From contig LR990054.1 in the NCBI GenBank assembly GCA_905147135.1, forward strand, positions 15,165,001 through 15,229,000: DNA of 64,000 nucleotides. The letters run 5' to 3'. A program made the translations under genes and the position numbers. The notes beneath the pieces are model-generated. The model saw nothing but the letters and a program-made list of their open reading frames with translations, made no database searches and had not been told where the DNA came from. This stretch comes from Blastobasis lacticolella (Eukaryota > Arthropoda > Insecta > Lepidoptera > Blastobasidae). The first letter of the stretch is position 1; the number at the start of each line of letters is the position of its first letter. Below, one piece after another: positions 1 to 11,406 of the stretch.

Positions 1-129
1 GAATGAGTCAAGCAAACCCTGGGATATTGCCTCGGGCGGTTTCAAATCGCTCAATACAAATATCTGACGGTATAACGTCCACTCGTTTGGGTGATTTTGT
101 GTTGTTGTCTTGATTTTTCTAAAAGCATG

Positions 130-300
130 TTGAATTGCACCAACTTCCTTAACTTTCGCGTGTCGTAGAAGGCGACTTAGTCTTACGTGGACCGGAAAAT
201 GTCTATCAGCTGATATTTTAAACACTATTATCACCAACCCGTCTGTTAGGCGTAGACATTATGACAACAAAACCTTCCACGGATGGTGAAGAGGTTCTAG
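130..300 (+). repeat. old, diverged copy of the 260-bp SINE-like family B
   Basis: GTGTCGTAGAAGGCGACTTA, a long TTTTAAACACT stretch and ACCAACCCGTCTG...CGTAGACATTATG follow the order of family B (see 11407-11667), heavily mutated. Confidence 0.5.
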
Positions 301-889
301 TCTCTTTCTCTAGTTCACCAGAATCTTTATAGCAGATAAATTCATTCATGTTTTTATTTTTAGGTTTACTATAGCCTTAATCGATTTCCCAACTCTGATA
401 TCTTGTTTTACCATCGCGAAAAGGTGCATTGATATTCATTCACGTCAAATGAGACGTAAAACTAATTTAACAACGTCATAATCGCTCCGTATATTCATAG
501 ACGAAAGTTCCCACTGTAACTTGTGAGTTGTAGTTGGTTACAAGCATGACTTGGCCGTTTTGCAATACTTAGTGCGCACTCGAATCGTCCCTGATGCTGG
601 TACAGCGAAGGCGATAAGATTTATCGCTATATCACGACTCCAATCGTGCAACTGATGGCGTGAAGAAGATGCCAGAGCTGTCTCAAGATTGATCTTGAAA
701 GATTTATGTCTTGGTTTCGGATTAGTGGACCATTGACTCATGTTCAAACGTAACAGAACTTTTTTTTGGTACGTGTGGGTGTCAGTATCAAGCCCTTAAA
801 CTGTCAACTTGAGCGCTTGATTTTGACCAAGCACAACGTATTTTGACGGATCTCTTCCTCCAGTAACGGCAGCCAGTGGAATTTTGATT
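301..889. other. intronic sequence, nothing recognised
   Basis: AT-rich sequence without a convincing coding frame. Presumed intron or upstream part of the LZTS-like gene. Confidence 0.4.
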
Positions 890-895
890 TCCTTT

Positions 896-962
896 TTTTT
901 ATACCACTATGGTAGCAAATAAGCTTACGGCCTGCCTGATGGTAATCAGTCACCGCAGCCTA
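896..962 (-). repeat. fragment of LINE tail family A
   Basis: Matches the 3' end of family A (TACCACTATGGTAGCAAATAAGCTTACGG in part, then CCTGCCTGATGG). It is the same tail seen complete at 17757-18345. Confidence 0.6.
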
Positions 963-1024
963 TGGGCCGCATTATCCCTATGTTGCGCTTATCCGCAAGC
1001 AAAGCTCTAACGCGTCGTGTGCGC

Positions 1025-1150
1025 GCTGCGCTTGCGCAGCCCAGCCGCACGTGGCGTCCGCCGCGTGGGAGACCGCCCCGGGCCGCAAATCTGTTATTTC
1101 ACTCCTCCAATTTGCTCCCATGCCCGTGTTATGCATATTGTTATGCGTAT
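1025..1150 (+). repeat. interspersed repeat, copy 1 of 2
   Basis: GTGGGAGACCGCCCCGGGC, CGCAAATCTGTTATTTC and CCCATGCCCGTGTTATGC recur in order at 1595-1680. GC-rich at the 5' side. Family not recognised. Short frames through it look fortuitous. Confidence 0.55.
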
Positions 1151-1594
1151 ACGCGAGCGCAGTAAGAATAGCTGTAGAAAGACCGCATATTGCGGGTAGA
1201 AAGCAACAGCACGTTCTACGCGCATACAAACAGCAGATTGCACGTCCATCTCAAGACGGCCGAAACTTGGATGCACTAAAAGTAACACCCGTATTCAGAA
1301 ATGTTACTGTGAGGTATCATAGTGCGTGCAAAAGCACAGGGTTCCAACTGACAACACATACTTACTTGAGTGGTGATCGGCAGTATGCGTACGTTAAAAT
1401 GAACAAAATTGTCTAATCATATAGCCGTATTTCAATACAGTGGCATTTTACAAAGAGTCGCTATCAGAAGTGTCTAACTTCGCATAGTAATAACAATCAT
1501 ATTCGGGGTTTTAGTTTCTCTACCAGGCCCAAGCACATACTCCTTCTTTCTTTATATTTTTCTAACCCTTCTCTGTCTCTGACTGCCACCTGCA

Positions 1595-1680
1595 CTGCGT
1601 GGGAGACCGCCCCGGGCACTCGCAAATCTGTTATTTCGCTTGTCCGATTCGCTCCCATGCCCGTGTTATGCGTAGAACGC
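1595..1680 (+). repeat. interspersed repeat, copy 2 of 2
   Basis: Second copy of the 1025-1150 repeat, about 85% alike by eye, missing the 5' GC-rich part. Confidence 0.55.
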
Positions 1681-1977
1681 GGTTACAGTGATAAATGATA
1701 ATACGCTTTCTTAGTAACGCTTAATGTCTGGTTGGCGTTTAACATTCTTCAGGTGCCCCGTTTGGCGTGTTGGGCTGGAATTAGGGGGCGATCGAGATGT
1801 TTGCGAAAGTAGGGGTTAAGTAATTGCGGAGCTGTTTATAGGGTCTCAAATACTTTTCTGATTATTGTATTTAGTGTAAAGGAGTGTTTAACTGTATCAT
1901 TAAAATACTTTAATACTTGCATAAAACTAAGTATGGCTATGTTGATAGTCTAGATAGACGTCTCGATAAAGAAGTAG

Positions 1978-2290
1978 TTTTTTATACTACTAAGGTGGCA
2001 AACCAGCTTACGGCCTGCCTGATGGTGAGCTGTCACCGCAGCCTATGGACGTTTGCAATACCCACGCGTTGCCGACGCCGTAAAAACTATTTCACCCCTT
2101 TCTCGAAGAACTCCATGTTGACCTCTCCAGGTAGTTCATTCCACATCCTTAGTGCACGTAGGTGAAAGTTTTCTGACACCGCACATTTCGCGACCAATTT
2201 GGCTCCAAGGTGAGGATGAACTCCCTGTCGGTGGCGAGCGGTGCAATGATATAATGTAGCTGTAGGCATCATACACAAATAAGTCCTTAA
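1978..2290 (-). mobile_element. LINE family A, 3' end of ORF2 (degenerate)
   Basis: On the - strand it encodes PTATLYHCTARHRQGVHPH, then ALRMWNELPGEVNMEFFEKG, the C-terminal end of a non-LTR retrotransposon ORF2, with a frameshift, followed by the tail to TATACTACTAAGGTGGC. 5'-truncated and dead. Confidence 0.75.
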
Positions 2291-2639
2291 ATTCGCCACG
2301 AATCGAAGTCCACTCGCAAAGGATATATTATCACTGGGAATACCGAAGTGGGTACGACAAAAGCAGCTGGTTATTCAGTTATTCACTTACCTCCAGCTCC
2401 ATGCAGCGGTTACATTGAAATGTTAATTTTTGCGACAGCCATCTGATTGGACGTGGGCGACGGACTGAAGGATCGCTTTCATACGTTAATTGGCTGTAGT
2501 GTGTGGTAAGCGGTATTTGGCTAGGTCAGTGGCTCTCAATCGGTGGTCCGAGATATGGTCCGTGACAGCCCAGGAATGGTCGGTTGAAAGGTCTAATAAA
2601 ACAACACTTGTTTTAGATTACTTATATATGTAACTTCAC

Positions 2640-2700
2640 GCCTTTTTCCAGTAGGGGTGGGCAGATACCACATCGTTCCACTTGCTACTGGCCTGATAGA
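2640..2700 (+). repeat. fragment of RTE-type LINE 3' region
   Basis: GGGTGGGCAGATACCACATC and CTACTGGCCTGATAGATATCT resemble 28495-28550 (GTGGGTAGGCAGAGACCACA, CTACGGTCCTGACAAATCTC). Assignment to RTE is from recall of such tails in Lepidoptera. Confidence 0.4.
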
Positions 2701-2736
2701 TATCTCTCGCTTATTATTTTTTTATAATATTGGAAA

Positions 2737-2925
2737 AATTAACATAGCGCCATCTAGCCTCAAGCTAAGCAAAGCTCATGCTATGAGTGCTAGACCAAAA
2801 TTACATTACACACTAGATCCAGCCAGAAATTAAAACTCATCCCTTAAATTTCTACCCTACCTAGAATCGAACCCGGGACCTCTGCTTCGTAGACCGGCAT
2901 TTGACTGAACCAATAAGTTCTTTAT
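2737..2925 (-). mobile_element. tRNA-derived SINE, family C
   Basis: Head on the - strand contains GGTCCCGGGTTCGATTC-like box B; the tail has GCGCCATCTAG and AAGCAAAGCTCATGCTATG. Shares both with copies at 8018, 14452, 44634 and 54698. See 14452-14690 for the best copy. Confidence 0.75.
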
Positions 2926-3382
2926 TTTGTTGTGGTCTCTGACCTGTCCTGCGTATGTGTCCTAGGTATGTCTTATTCATTTTAAAACTACAAGGTTTAG
3001 AATTAAAAGGCTTACAAACATACATCCACTCAAAGTTTCCCAATTATAATTAAACATTAAGGTCAAAAAGTTCAAAGTGGTCCGTTGTCCACAAAAGGTT
3101 GGGAACCACTGCGCTAGATGAATATTTATTTATTCACCTACATTTTGCATTGTCATTTGGTGCCTAAGAAACGTTTATAGGACTCGATTTCAATAAAGAT
3201 TTAATTTGAACGTAACGGGACTGAGTGCTGCTCTTTGTCAGTTACGTGCTTACGGCTAAGCCAGCATGACTGGGTAATGTTAATGTGAAGAAGTTTTTAA
3301 AGGACAGAAAATCCGCGTGGTGGGCCCCAACCATCTGAGTGTTATCAAGTCGCTTCCCGCCGTCTGTCCCTCTGTATGTATG

Positions 3383-3595
3383 TATTTTTTTTTATATACC
3401 ACCAAGGTGGCAAACAAGCTTACGGCCCGCCTGATGGTAAGCAGTCACCGCAGCCTATGGACGTTTGCAATATTAGGGGCATCACCCACGCGCTGCCGAC
3501 CCCGTAAAAACCTTTTAACTCCTTTCTTGAAGAACTCCATGTTGTACTCTCCAGGGAAAACCTCTCCAGGGAGCTCATTCCACAACCTGTATGTA
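3383..3595 (-). mobile_element. LINE family A tail
   Basis: Complement encodes the end of ORF2 (FFKKGVKRFLRG-like, with GVGDAPNIANVH-like end) and the GGTGGCAAACAAGCTTACGG tail. Truncated at about 120 codons from the end. Confidence 0.7.
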
Positions 3596-3599
3596 TATA

Positions 3600-3725
3600 G
3601 GTACTCTTAAATTCTTTATACTACGAAACGGATTTTAATGCGGTTTTCGACAAATAGATACGAGTCATTCAAGAGCAAGGTTTATAGGGAAGACGCGAAC
3701 GAAGTCTCGCGGAAATCGATCGACA
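3600..3725 (-). repeat. fragment of the CTAGTGG..CGCGACTTCG repeat family
   Basis: Reverse of the 24413-24600 unit: ACGAAACGGATTTTAATGCG, GAGTCATTCAAGAGCAAGG and GCGAACGAAGTCTCGCGG align with it in order. Confidence 0.55.
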
Positions 3726-4054
3726 GGCAGACACGCTTATAACACCCCTCGTTTTTAAGTCGGAGTAATAGAGAATATTGTTAACATTTATTCTTTGTTA
3801 CCTTATGGTGTGGCTTATTCTCCTTGATGATAAAGTTCCAAACGAATCTCAGAATCCGTTTTAATCCACTGCAATTTAGTCTGATGTCAACAATAAACTA
3901 TTTAGGGCTATATTCATGTTCATGATGATATAAACTACTAAGTTCATGATGATGTTGAAATATCACCCTACTGCCACCTGTTAGTCACATCTCAAGAGAT
4001 TGAGACCAATCCTTTATCAGAAGTCTGATAAAGTTCCGCATGTGTGAGTTTCCG

Positions 4055-4285
4055 TCGTCTTATCTATTTCTGCAGCCAAGTAACAAGGTTTCCACTGTTG
4101 TGTTCCGGTTTGAAGGATAAGGTAGCCAGCGCAATTACAAGCACGAGGCATTTCATCTTAGTTTTACCACCGTGCTTCTGCATTGTTGGACCATAAAACC
4201 TGAGTGCACGAATCGTAGATGTCACGTACGTCAGTTACCGTTTACCATCAGGTGCAAAGTCCGCTTGTTTATCACTGAGGAGTTT
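4055..4285 (+). repeat. lepidopteran interspersed repeat (LINE/SINE 3' end)
   Basis: TATTTCTGCAGCCAAGTAAC, GTTGTGTTCCGGTTTGAAGG, GATAAGGTAGCCAGCG and a distal TACCATCAGGTG...CTTGTTTATCACTGA. The middle recurs in the spacer of the fold-back at 16111-17025. Confidence 0.6.
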
Positions 4286-4289
4286 AAAA

Positions 4290-5689
4290 ACGTTAGAATA
4301 GAGTGACCACATTACAACAGTAGCCACTAGGTGACTAGGTCGTCACAGCGGTAGCCGTTAAACTTGCTAACCTAACGCGCGTACTGCCACATAAATTATG
4401 ATTCAACTGTTTACCACTGGGTAATATTAATTTACTTAGCAAGTAGGTGAGCGACAACTTTAATAAATGTTAAGTAACTGTATAAGAGCCGCCAGCTAAT
4501 AAAGTAATAAATACGGATTTCTCCGCTACGGGACACAGCGTGTTCATAATTGTTTATTTTGTTTGGAGCTTTGCGTTTGGCTTATCAGTGCGGTCATGCC
4601 GCTTTTTTAAATAATATTGTTCATTTTCCGTTGTCCTTCATTCATCGGATCTGGGGACATCGGAAGTATACAATTATGTATGTAAGATTTTGTTATCGGT
4701 AGATATAACTGTTTGTGGTAGACTGAATACCATCCGTAGAGAACATAATTCTGTTTTCTATGATTCAATCAGCAGCCTCCTCAAAAGTCAGGCGATCAGC
4801 TGTTTTGATGTAAGGGATTTTGGTGCAATAGGGCTGTCATGTATGAATATGTATGAAAGCCCTTAAGTAAATTACTAAAGAAATGATTTTTGGCAATACT
4901 TTAATTTATTTAATGCATTTTGATGGCAAACGAGAGATATCTGCGGTTCGTACGTTTTATAAATGTAAGTAGTAAAACATAAGCGCGAGTGCGTTTAGAC
5001 TATGAGGATGTTAAGTAACCATTCCAGCGAGTAATTACTACTAGAGCCTACCACCAGCAATCGGTTTAATTACCATTTTGTTAGTACATAGTTGCCGACA
5101 CAATTCAATCCTCTTCTTCTTAAGCCTCCTGCGGGACCTCTTTTCTGATAACGGCAGCTTTGCCATCCCAACCCGTGACCAAATCAGCGCAGCTGAACCT
5201 CTTTAACGATTTCCTACCACCGGTGACGATTAACATAAAATGTAATTTAATATTTAAAAATTGAAATAAATAAACAAATACCAACTCACACCCTGTACGC
5301 ATTGCAACAGGTAACATGTACTGTGTATACCGGCCGCTGCGTTGAGCTGCGCGTGTGCTAATACATTGCGGGTCTAGTACGTGGCGCGCGCAACAGTATG
5401 CCTGAAACGCCTGCAATGGATTAGATTACGGGTCCACGGGCCGATCACAAGACGGGTGGCCGCCACCTAGGCTGGGAACCCGCTAGTACAGTCTGTCAAG
5501 AAAATCGTGAAAGTTTTGAGGGCGCCACTTGACATAAGAAGTACTCGCTTTTACAGAAATTCATTGTTGCAAGAGGACTAGTACCTTACCAGACTGTACC
5601 TACGTATATAAAATCGTACTATCTGGCTAACTTTTCGTGTTTTTAATGTAAAAGCTGTTTATTACACACATGCTCATTATACATGGAGT
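4290..5689. other. intronic sequence with few recognisable repeats
   Basis: Mostly unrecognised AT-rich sequence. At 5120-5200, CTCCTGCGGGACCTCTTTTC may be a short remnant of an RTE LINE end like 21440-21595. A - strand frame at 5120-5416 is probably fortuitous. Confidence 0.35.
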
Positions 5690-5830
5690 TCTTTAAGAAG
5701 AGGTGAATGAAATTGTTTTTATGGGGTCGGCAGCGCATAATACCCCTGGTATTGCAATAATTCAACAGCGATGACTGCTTACCATCAAGCAGCCCGTAAG
5801 TATGATTGCCACCTTGGTAGTATATAGAAA
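5690..5830 (+). mobile_element. LINE family A tail, + orientation
   Basis: GGAGTTCTTTAAGAAGAGG, TTTTTATGGGGTCGGCAGCG and GACTGCTTACCATCAAGCAG with the closing GCCACCTTGGTAGTATAT. Last part of ORF2 and the 3' end only. Confidence 0.7.
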
Positions 5831-5846
5831 AAATCTGCTTTCCGCG

Positions 5847-5885
5847 ATTACAGCAATTCTAAATCTGATTTAGAATTGCTGTAAT
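5847..5885. repeat. perfect hairpin, 19-bp arms
   Basis: ATTACAGCAATTCTAAATC and its exact complement are separated by a single base. It may be a deleted palindromic MITE core. Confidence 0.8.
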
Positions 5886-6565
5886 ATGCTTAGCTACTTA
5901 TTAAAAGTACCGTCACAGCCATATTTGCGTCTCTTTCTCGCACCATCCCGTTACGGGAAATAATTGTTACACATCTCTTTCACAATTCGTTCTACGAGTC
6001 ACTCTAATCTGCTTATCTCGGTGCACGGAAGACATTAATCTAAAAAAAATGCGTCCTACAAAAATAATGATTTCACAATTCATTTTACCGTAAAACTCGG
6101 ATTCAAGGCTCAATTAAATGTAGGCTTATAAGTAGTAGATATCTGGGAAATCTGGTTTTGGTTAGGAAATGCTCGCAGCAAATTGGCTGAAGCCAGGATG
6201 TTGCTGTGAAATCGCTCAGATCCTGTTCGAGGCTAGATTACTGTATCTCTTCCTGCTACTTTCGCGTGCATTTAGATTTTAGATTGTAGATGATTATCCT
6301 ATTGATAAAGTGTACATTTGTGTTGTTGTTTGGAACTAGATTAAGTTATGTGGGTATGTCCAATTTATACATATTAATTTATCAAGTAGTAAATAAAATC
6401 TTAATCCACTTAGGCCGGTTTGCGCCAAATTTTTAAACACATTTGAGAATGACGTTTACCATCATTTTGTATGAATTGTTGTGTTAAATGCGATCAAGTC
6501 GTCGTCGATAGTAGTCAGCTACTCCTCTCTACAGGTATCTGATTAAATATTAAAGTTGCTTCTGG
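5886..6565. other. intronic sequence, nothing recognised
   Basis: AT-rich; no frame, repeat family or RNA gene that I can support. Confidence 0.35.
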
Positions 6566-6909
6566 ATGAGCAGTTTTCCAATAGGTATCTAAAGCATTCT
6601 TAACCACGCACTAAATGGCGCCCCGACAATTTTGGTAATTGATAATCGCTTGAAATAGGTTCTTAGCAAACAGTATATAAACACTGGGTACGTTGTATTG
6701 GATAATATTGTATTTGTCAATAGTTTTCAACCATTTTAAAGGTTGTAATAATAATGAAACATAGTGCCAACTTCTATAAATATTTCTTTTTGAACTTCGT
6801 TCAACCTTGTAACAGTTATGTTTATATTAATAAACATTTTATTTTTAAGTTTAGTATTAGTTGATGCTTTTTGAAACCAACTATCAATACCTACTGGAAA
6901 ACTCCTCAT
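6566..6909. mobile_element. MITE family E, complete copy (344 bp)
   Basis: Terminal inverted repeats of about 22 bp: ATGAGCAGTTTTCCAATAGG at the left, complement of CCTACTGGAAAACTCCTCAT at the right. The interior matches 19172-19587 and 41605-41879 in reverse orientation (GTGCCAACTTC...TTCGTTCAACCTT). No transposase. Confidence 0.75.
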
Positions 6910-6964
6910 TGAAATCCTTTCTCTTAAACCTCTAATTCAACGAAGTTTGTGGCGATCTCTTCCT

Positions 6965-7110
6965 GGTTAAGGTGATTCACATCACAACCCATAATAGTCC
7001 ACTGCAGGACTTAGGAGCTCTTCTACGAGATTAATTGGGGAGGTTAATTGTCAAGATCTCCACGCTCGGCAAGCGGGTTGGAGATCACAGTGTTCTAAAT
7101 ATAACAATGG
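6965..7110 (-). repeat. SINE-like family B, partial
   Basis: CACTGCAGGACTTAGGAGCT, then TCTCCACGCTCGGCAAGCGG and GGAGATCACAGTGTT, the reverse of family B's 3' half. Confidence 0.65.
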
Positions 7111-7269
7111 AAAACGCTGTTGGGGAAGGTTTATTTAATTTTATGAGATTTTATCCAGTGTTAAGATACTCGATAGCACAAACCGCGTAAAGAGAATTAA
7201 CCACCTGTCACCCATTCATGTTCTAACATATGTACATACATTAATGTTCTGTTCAGTACTAGTATTGGA

Positions 7270-7585
7270 ATTGGAGCCGCCCGACTGGGGAAGTACCTCC
7301 ACCTTACAGAATACCGCAGCTAAACAATACTCTTTTAAATAGTGTTGTGTTTCTGCCGGTGAGTAAGGTTTCCAGTGCTCCATGGGGGGTGGGGATTTGG
7401 GTAACCGAGGCTTTGGCTGTGGAAGGGCATTTGTATTTTTGCTGCCAAAGCAACGTGTTATAGAGGTGGGCAACGCATTGGCGATACTCTTGGTGTTGCT
7501 AATGTCTATAGGCAGTGGTGACCACTTTCCAGCAGGTGGCCCGCTTGCCTGTTTGCCTACTGTCTGACATAAAAAAAAAAAAAAG
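7270..7585 (+). mobile_element. poly(A)-ended retroelement, family H
   Basis: GAGCCGCCCGACTGGGGAAG at the left, CAACGCATTGGCGATACTC, GGTGACCACTTTCCAGCAGG and then A14 at 7568-7581. A second copy is at 35785-36250 and a partial one at 26765-26985. The A tail marks it as a retroposon. Confidence 0.7.
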
Positions 7586-8017
7586 AAAAAGTAAAAACCG
7601 GACTATTTTGATTCGACTGCATCCTGTTGCCCGTTAACACTAGGAACAAGTTTTGTAGGTATCTGATTCTGAATGTAAGAGTGTATAGCTAACGTTAATA
7701 TGGAAACATGAGAAATGTATTCAATGGTCATGTTTACGATAACAAATTCTCTTTCACATTTTGAGGAATATTTGCAAATTGAAGTGAAATATAAGAATAT
7801 ATTTATACCTCGTTAAAGCTGCGTCCAGTAATATAATAAGAAGAAGAAAGTGAAATAGTAAAAGCCCGTAAGCTCTTACGGTTTCGACCACATTATATTT
7901 TATAATACGCTTTGTCCATAGAAGGATCCGCTCCTCATAAGTTGCAGATGTCCTGAACGACGTTGACCACTCTCCATAAAACGTACCAATTGTCCGTATT
8001 CGCCCCTAAGCAATTTA
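7586..8017. other. intronic sequence, nothing recognised
   Basis: No frame or known repeat seen. Confidence 0.35.
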
Positions 8018-8252
8018 TTTTGACAATTCGCACAGCGCCGTCTAGCCCGAAAGTAAGCAAGGCTTGTGTTATTGGTGCTAGGTAACTAATAAACTACTTA
8101 TATAGTTTTAAATACTACTCATTATACATAAATTAACCCAGACCCGTAACAGAAATTAAAACTAATGATTTCAATTTCTGCTCGACCGAGAATCGAACCC
8201 GGGACCTCTGCGTGGCAGACCAATGTTAACCAACTGAACCACTTAGGTCGTC
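8018..8252 (-). mobile_element. tRNA-derived SINE, family C
   Basis: GACAATTCGCACAGCGCCGT and AAGCAAGGCTTGTGTTAT at the tail, GAATCGAACCCGGGACCTCT at the head (complement of box B), then CAACTGAACCACTTAGGTCG. Confidence 0.8.
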
Positions 8253-9300
8253 GTCGCAATAAAAAGTAGACTGTCTGGCCGACCAGCCAACGCATAGATA
8301 ATTCGAAATCATAATTTTGCAAAGACATAAGTGAGCTGAGCACTAGAAGATTTCGATACCCACTTTAAAAACAACAGACGTGTAAAAATGGTTTACCTAC
8401 ATGGCATGAGCTAGTTGAACTATTACGTGAACATCGTAATACTAAATGCAATGACAGAGCTAATTACCATTAAGTAGTCGCATATTGCGTTGATTTTTAT
8501 GCGTTACGTGTTCGTAATGGCCGTAATTACATGCGTTCGCTTTTTACGGGACACGTATGGTTTAGTTTTTTAACAGGAGCTAATTTGAAACACGTTATTT
8601 CTTTCTACTAATGATAGTCATAGACATAAATACTTGATTGTCGTGTGTAAACGACGACGGTAACTTATCGGTCTGGTGATATTTCTACTTCTAAACAATC
8701 GCTGTTTACTTATCTATTTCCACACTTTACTATAAACAGCGAAATAAATATAGTCAGGCACCCCAAAGACGGTCTCTTGTCTCCGACCTTTGATTCGTGA
8801 CATTTCGGTGCGTGTGCGTCTGCTCATGGCAAATGTCAAATCCGTGCGCGCGCTATACCACCATCAAGAACATTAGGACCACCATTAGGGCGCGCAGTGT
8901 CACTACTTTGCGAACGTGACCAAAAAATCAGTTTCTGAACGTTCTGTGTGTAACAGGTGACTTTGTGGCGACGTGATAGTGTCAGCCTTGGAGCTTGGTT
9001 CTCTGGTTTCTCGTGACGTTACGGTGTGGTTGCGTGACATTTTGAAGTAATGGCTAATACAGGATTTGGGGTTTGGGAAGGTTAACCTCTCGTGGTTCTT
9101 AATTAACCTCTTAATCTTGATGCTTTAATTGGCGTGCATGAAGTATCTTAGGTTGGTATTTACGCATAGCTAGCTCGAGTAGATATTCGTGTTTGTTTAT
9201 ATTTACGTGTTTGATTTTAGAGTAGAGTTTGTTTAACAAGGAGGTGAAGTTGCGCTGTCACTGCCTAGATTTTATTATTTTAGATATGCTTAAATAAATG
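8253..9300. other. intronic sequence, nothing recognised
   Basis: No coding frame or repeat that I can name. Confidence 0.35.
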
Positions 9301-9480
9301 ATTACTAGCTGTCCCGCTAGCTATAGGGCGCGGTTCGGATCACTGTAAACATTCAACTATCCTATAAATGCTCCGGGATTAAAGTAGCAGTTTAATAAAA
9401 AAGAGTGGAACTTCCTGTTAGTGAAAGAATTTTCGAAATCGGTTTAGTGGGTTTTTAAAAACTTCCAAGTAATATTACCA
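9301..9480 (+). repeat. ACTAGCTGTCCCGC repeat, 5' part
   Basis: ATTACTAGCTGTCCCGCTAG start and AAATCGGTTTAGTGGGTTTT match a very common lepidopteran element. Its 3' end is probably interrupted by the LINE at 9586. Confidence 0.5.
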
Positions 9481-9585
9481 CGTAATCTCGATAAACAGAA
9501 CATCGAAGAAATCCAAATTAATAAACATATAAACTTTTCCTCGTTATGATATTAATATACCTAGTAACATTTGTTTGTTGTTTAG

Positions 9586-11045
9586 TTTTTGGATGCACAA
9601 ACTGACGTAATATATACCGACTATAGTAAGTGTTTCGACCGCATAGACCATGATATACTTATTTCTAAAATAGCATCCGCTGGAATTCATGGTGACCTAC
9701 TTCGCTGGTTTAGCTCGTACATAGACAATAGGAGCCAGGCCGTAGTCCTACAAGGTTACATGTCTAACTGGACCCCTGTTCCCTCAGGAGTGCCCCAGGG
9801 ATCATTGCTCGGTCCTCTTTTGTTTGCAGTTTTCATCAATGACATAAAAACTTGCTTCCGTCATTCAAAAATCTTGCTATTTGCAGATGACATGAAGATA
9901 ATAAAACGGATCTATAATCTATCCCACGCTAGGGAACTACAGGGAGACCTGAATCGATTTGATGAATACTGCGAACAAAACAGGCTGGACCTCAATGTCT
10001 CCAAATGCTTCCATATCACGTTCACCCGCAAGACTCACGCTATTAGCACGGTGTACACTTTGAAAAACATTAATATCTTCAAAGTGGAAAACATTCGTGA
10101 CCTGGGGGTTGTCCACGACAATAAAATGATGTTTGACAAGCATATAGATAGCATTATAACTAAAGCATCTAAATCGTTAGGATTTATCATAAGACAGTCG
10201 GCCAACTTCAAAGAACTCAAGACAGTTAAGGTTCTGTACTGCACATATGTACGGAGCATTCTTGAATATGCAAGTCAAGTATGGAGCCCCCAATATGAAA
10301 TATATAAGTCTCGTATTGAAGGCATCCAAAAGCGTTTTTTGAGGTTTCTGGACTTTAAATGCCGCTGCTATAGTGGAGGGTACCTACAGCGTTGTAAGAA
10401 ATATCACTTCTTACCCTTGTCAACGAGACGTGACATGACTGATATCTCCTATCTCCTTAAAATAGCGAACTCCACTGTGGATATCCCAGAGCTCCTTTCA
10501 AATATTAGCATCTGCTGCGGTGGGCGGTCACTCAGACCACGTGCTATTCTACACGTACCCTATGCCCGAACTAACATAAGGAAAAACTCCTACATGCTAA
10601 GAGCCTGCAATTTGTTCAACAAACTCCCGTTAGATAGTGACCTATTTCACACCAGTGCCTACAATATTAAAAAATCACTAACAAATAATTACTTTGATCA
10701 ATATGTGCCCTCGGAGTGATACTTAGCGACTACAAGATACACAAACTAAATATTTTCTATTGTTATAAATTCCTGAACCTTCATCGCAAGCGAATAAATA
10801 CTGCCCATGATAGGTATTTATTCGTTTGCGGTGATAATGATAATGATAGTTATATTTGTTACTCTAGATTTGTTTTTATACCTAACTTATAATTAAGTAT
10901 ACCTACCTTGTAACGGAGTATACCTACATTAAATCTATAAGCGGAAACTTGTAATTGGCTTAAAGATGTTTAAAGTCACCAATATACTTAATTTTGACAG
11001 CTGTAAGTATCCCAAACACAAATAAATAAATAAATAAATAAGTAT
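9586..11045 (+). mobile_element. 5'-truncated non-LTR retrotransposon (LINE)
   Basis: Open reverse transcriptase frame at 9589-10719, a 300-bp 3' UTR, and an (AAAT)n tail at 11021-11041. The 5' end is cut within the RT domain, as expected for target-primed reverse transcription. Flanking duplication not identified. Confidence 0.85.
9589..10719 (+). CDS. LINE reverse transcriptase, C-terminal part (5'-truncated ORF2)
   Basis: 376 codons without a stop. RT motifs in order: DVIYTDYSKCFDRIDHDIL (palm block A), SGVPQGSLLGPLLFAVFIND, and LLFADDMKI, where FADD is the catalytic aspartate pair. These are followed by LGVVHDNKMMFDKHI, the thumb, and the C-terminal ACNLFNKLPLDSDLF block that ends such ORF2s. 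The endonuclease domain and the first RT blocks are missing; a stop lies just upstream, and no true ATG is present (the frame opens at TTG). It belongs to the Jockey/CR1 side of the LINE tree; clade not certain. The uninterrupted frame suggests recent insertion, in the sense of the LZTS gene. Not a host gene. Confidence 0.85.
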   Translation: MDAQTDVIYTDYSKCFDRIDHDILISKIASAGIHGDLLRWFSSYIDNRSQAVVLQGYMSNWTPVPSGVPQGSLLGPLLFAVFINDIKTCFRHSKILLFADDMKIIKRIYNLSHARELQGDLNRFDEYCEQNRLDLNVSKCFHITFTRKTHAISTVYTLKNINIFKVENIRDLGVVHDNKMMFDKHIDSIITKASKSLGFIIRQSANFKELKTVKVLYCTYVRSILEYASQVWSPQYEIYKSRIEGIQKRFLRFLDFKCRCYSGGYLQRCKKYHFLPLSTRRDMTDISYLLKIANSTVDIPELLSNISICCGGRSLRPRAILHVPYARTNIRKNSYMLRACNLFNKLPLDSDLFHTSAYNIKKSLTNNYFDQYVPSE

Positions 11046-11406
11046 AGATAAGATACAAGGGTACCCCAGAAGTTTCTCATCATCTACAGACCGTACGACG
11101 TAGCTATACGTACCTATATTTTGTTCGCCACCTTAGTGGTTTTATAAAGAACTTATAAAGTCACAAGCTTGTTTCAATTTCCCACCACTACCGACTTCCT
11201 TGTCCATGTAAATGGTTGTCTGGAAGAGCCCGCCGATAAGACCGTCCTTGTACTTCTATAAACTTACTGAATCTGTAGTTTTATAGTCTGTTCATGTACA
11301 ATAACGAGTTAATAACTTTTTGTTTGTAGTACTTATATTGGAAAAAACGGTCGGTTATAAGAAGATGTAACCGAAAATATTTTAATCTATGTGTATCTGT
11401 GAGTGT

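Noticed and set aside
962..1416. overlapping + strand frames at 962-1416 as an LZTS exon
   Set aside because: The sequence recurs at 1595-1680 as a repeat, and there is no consistent splice pair.
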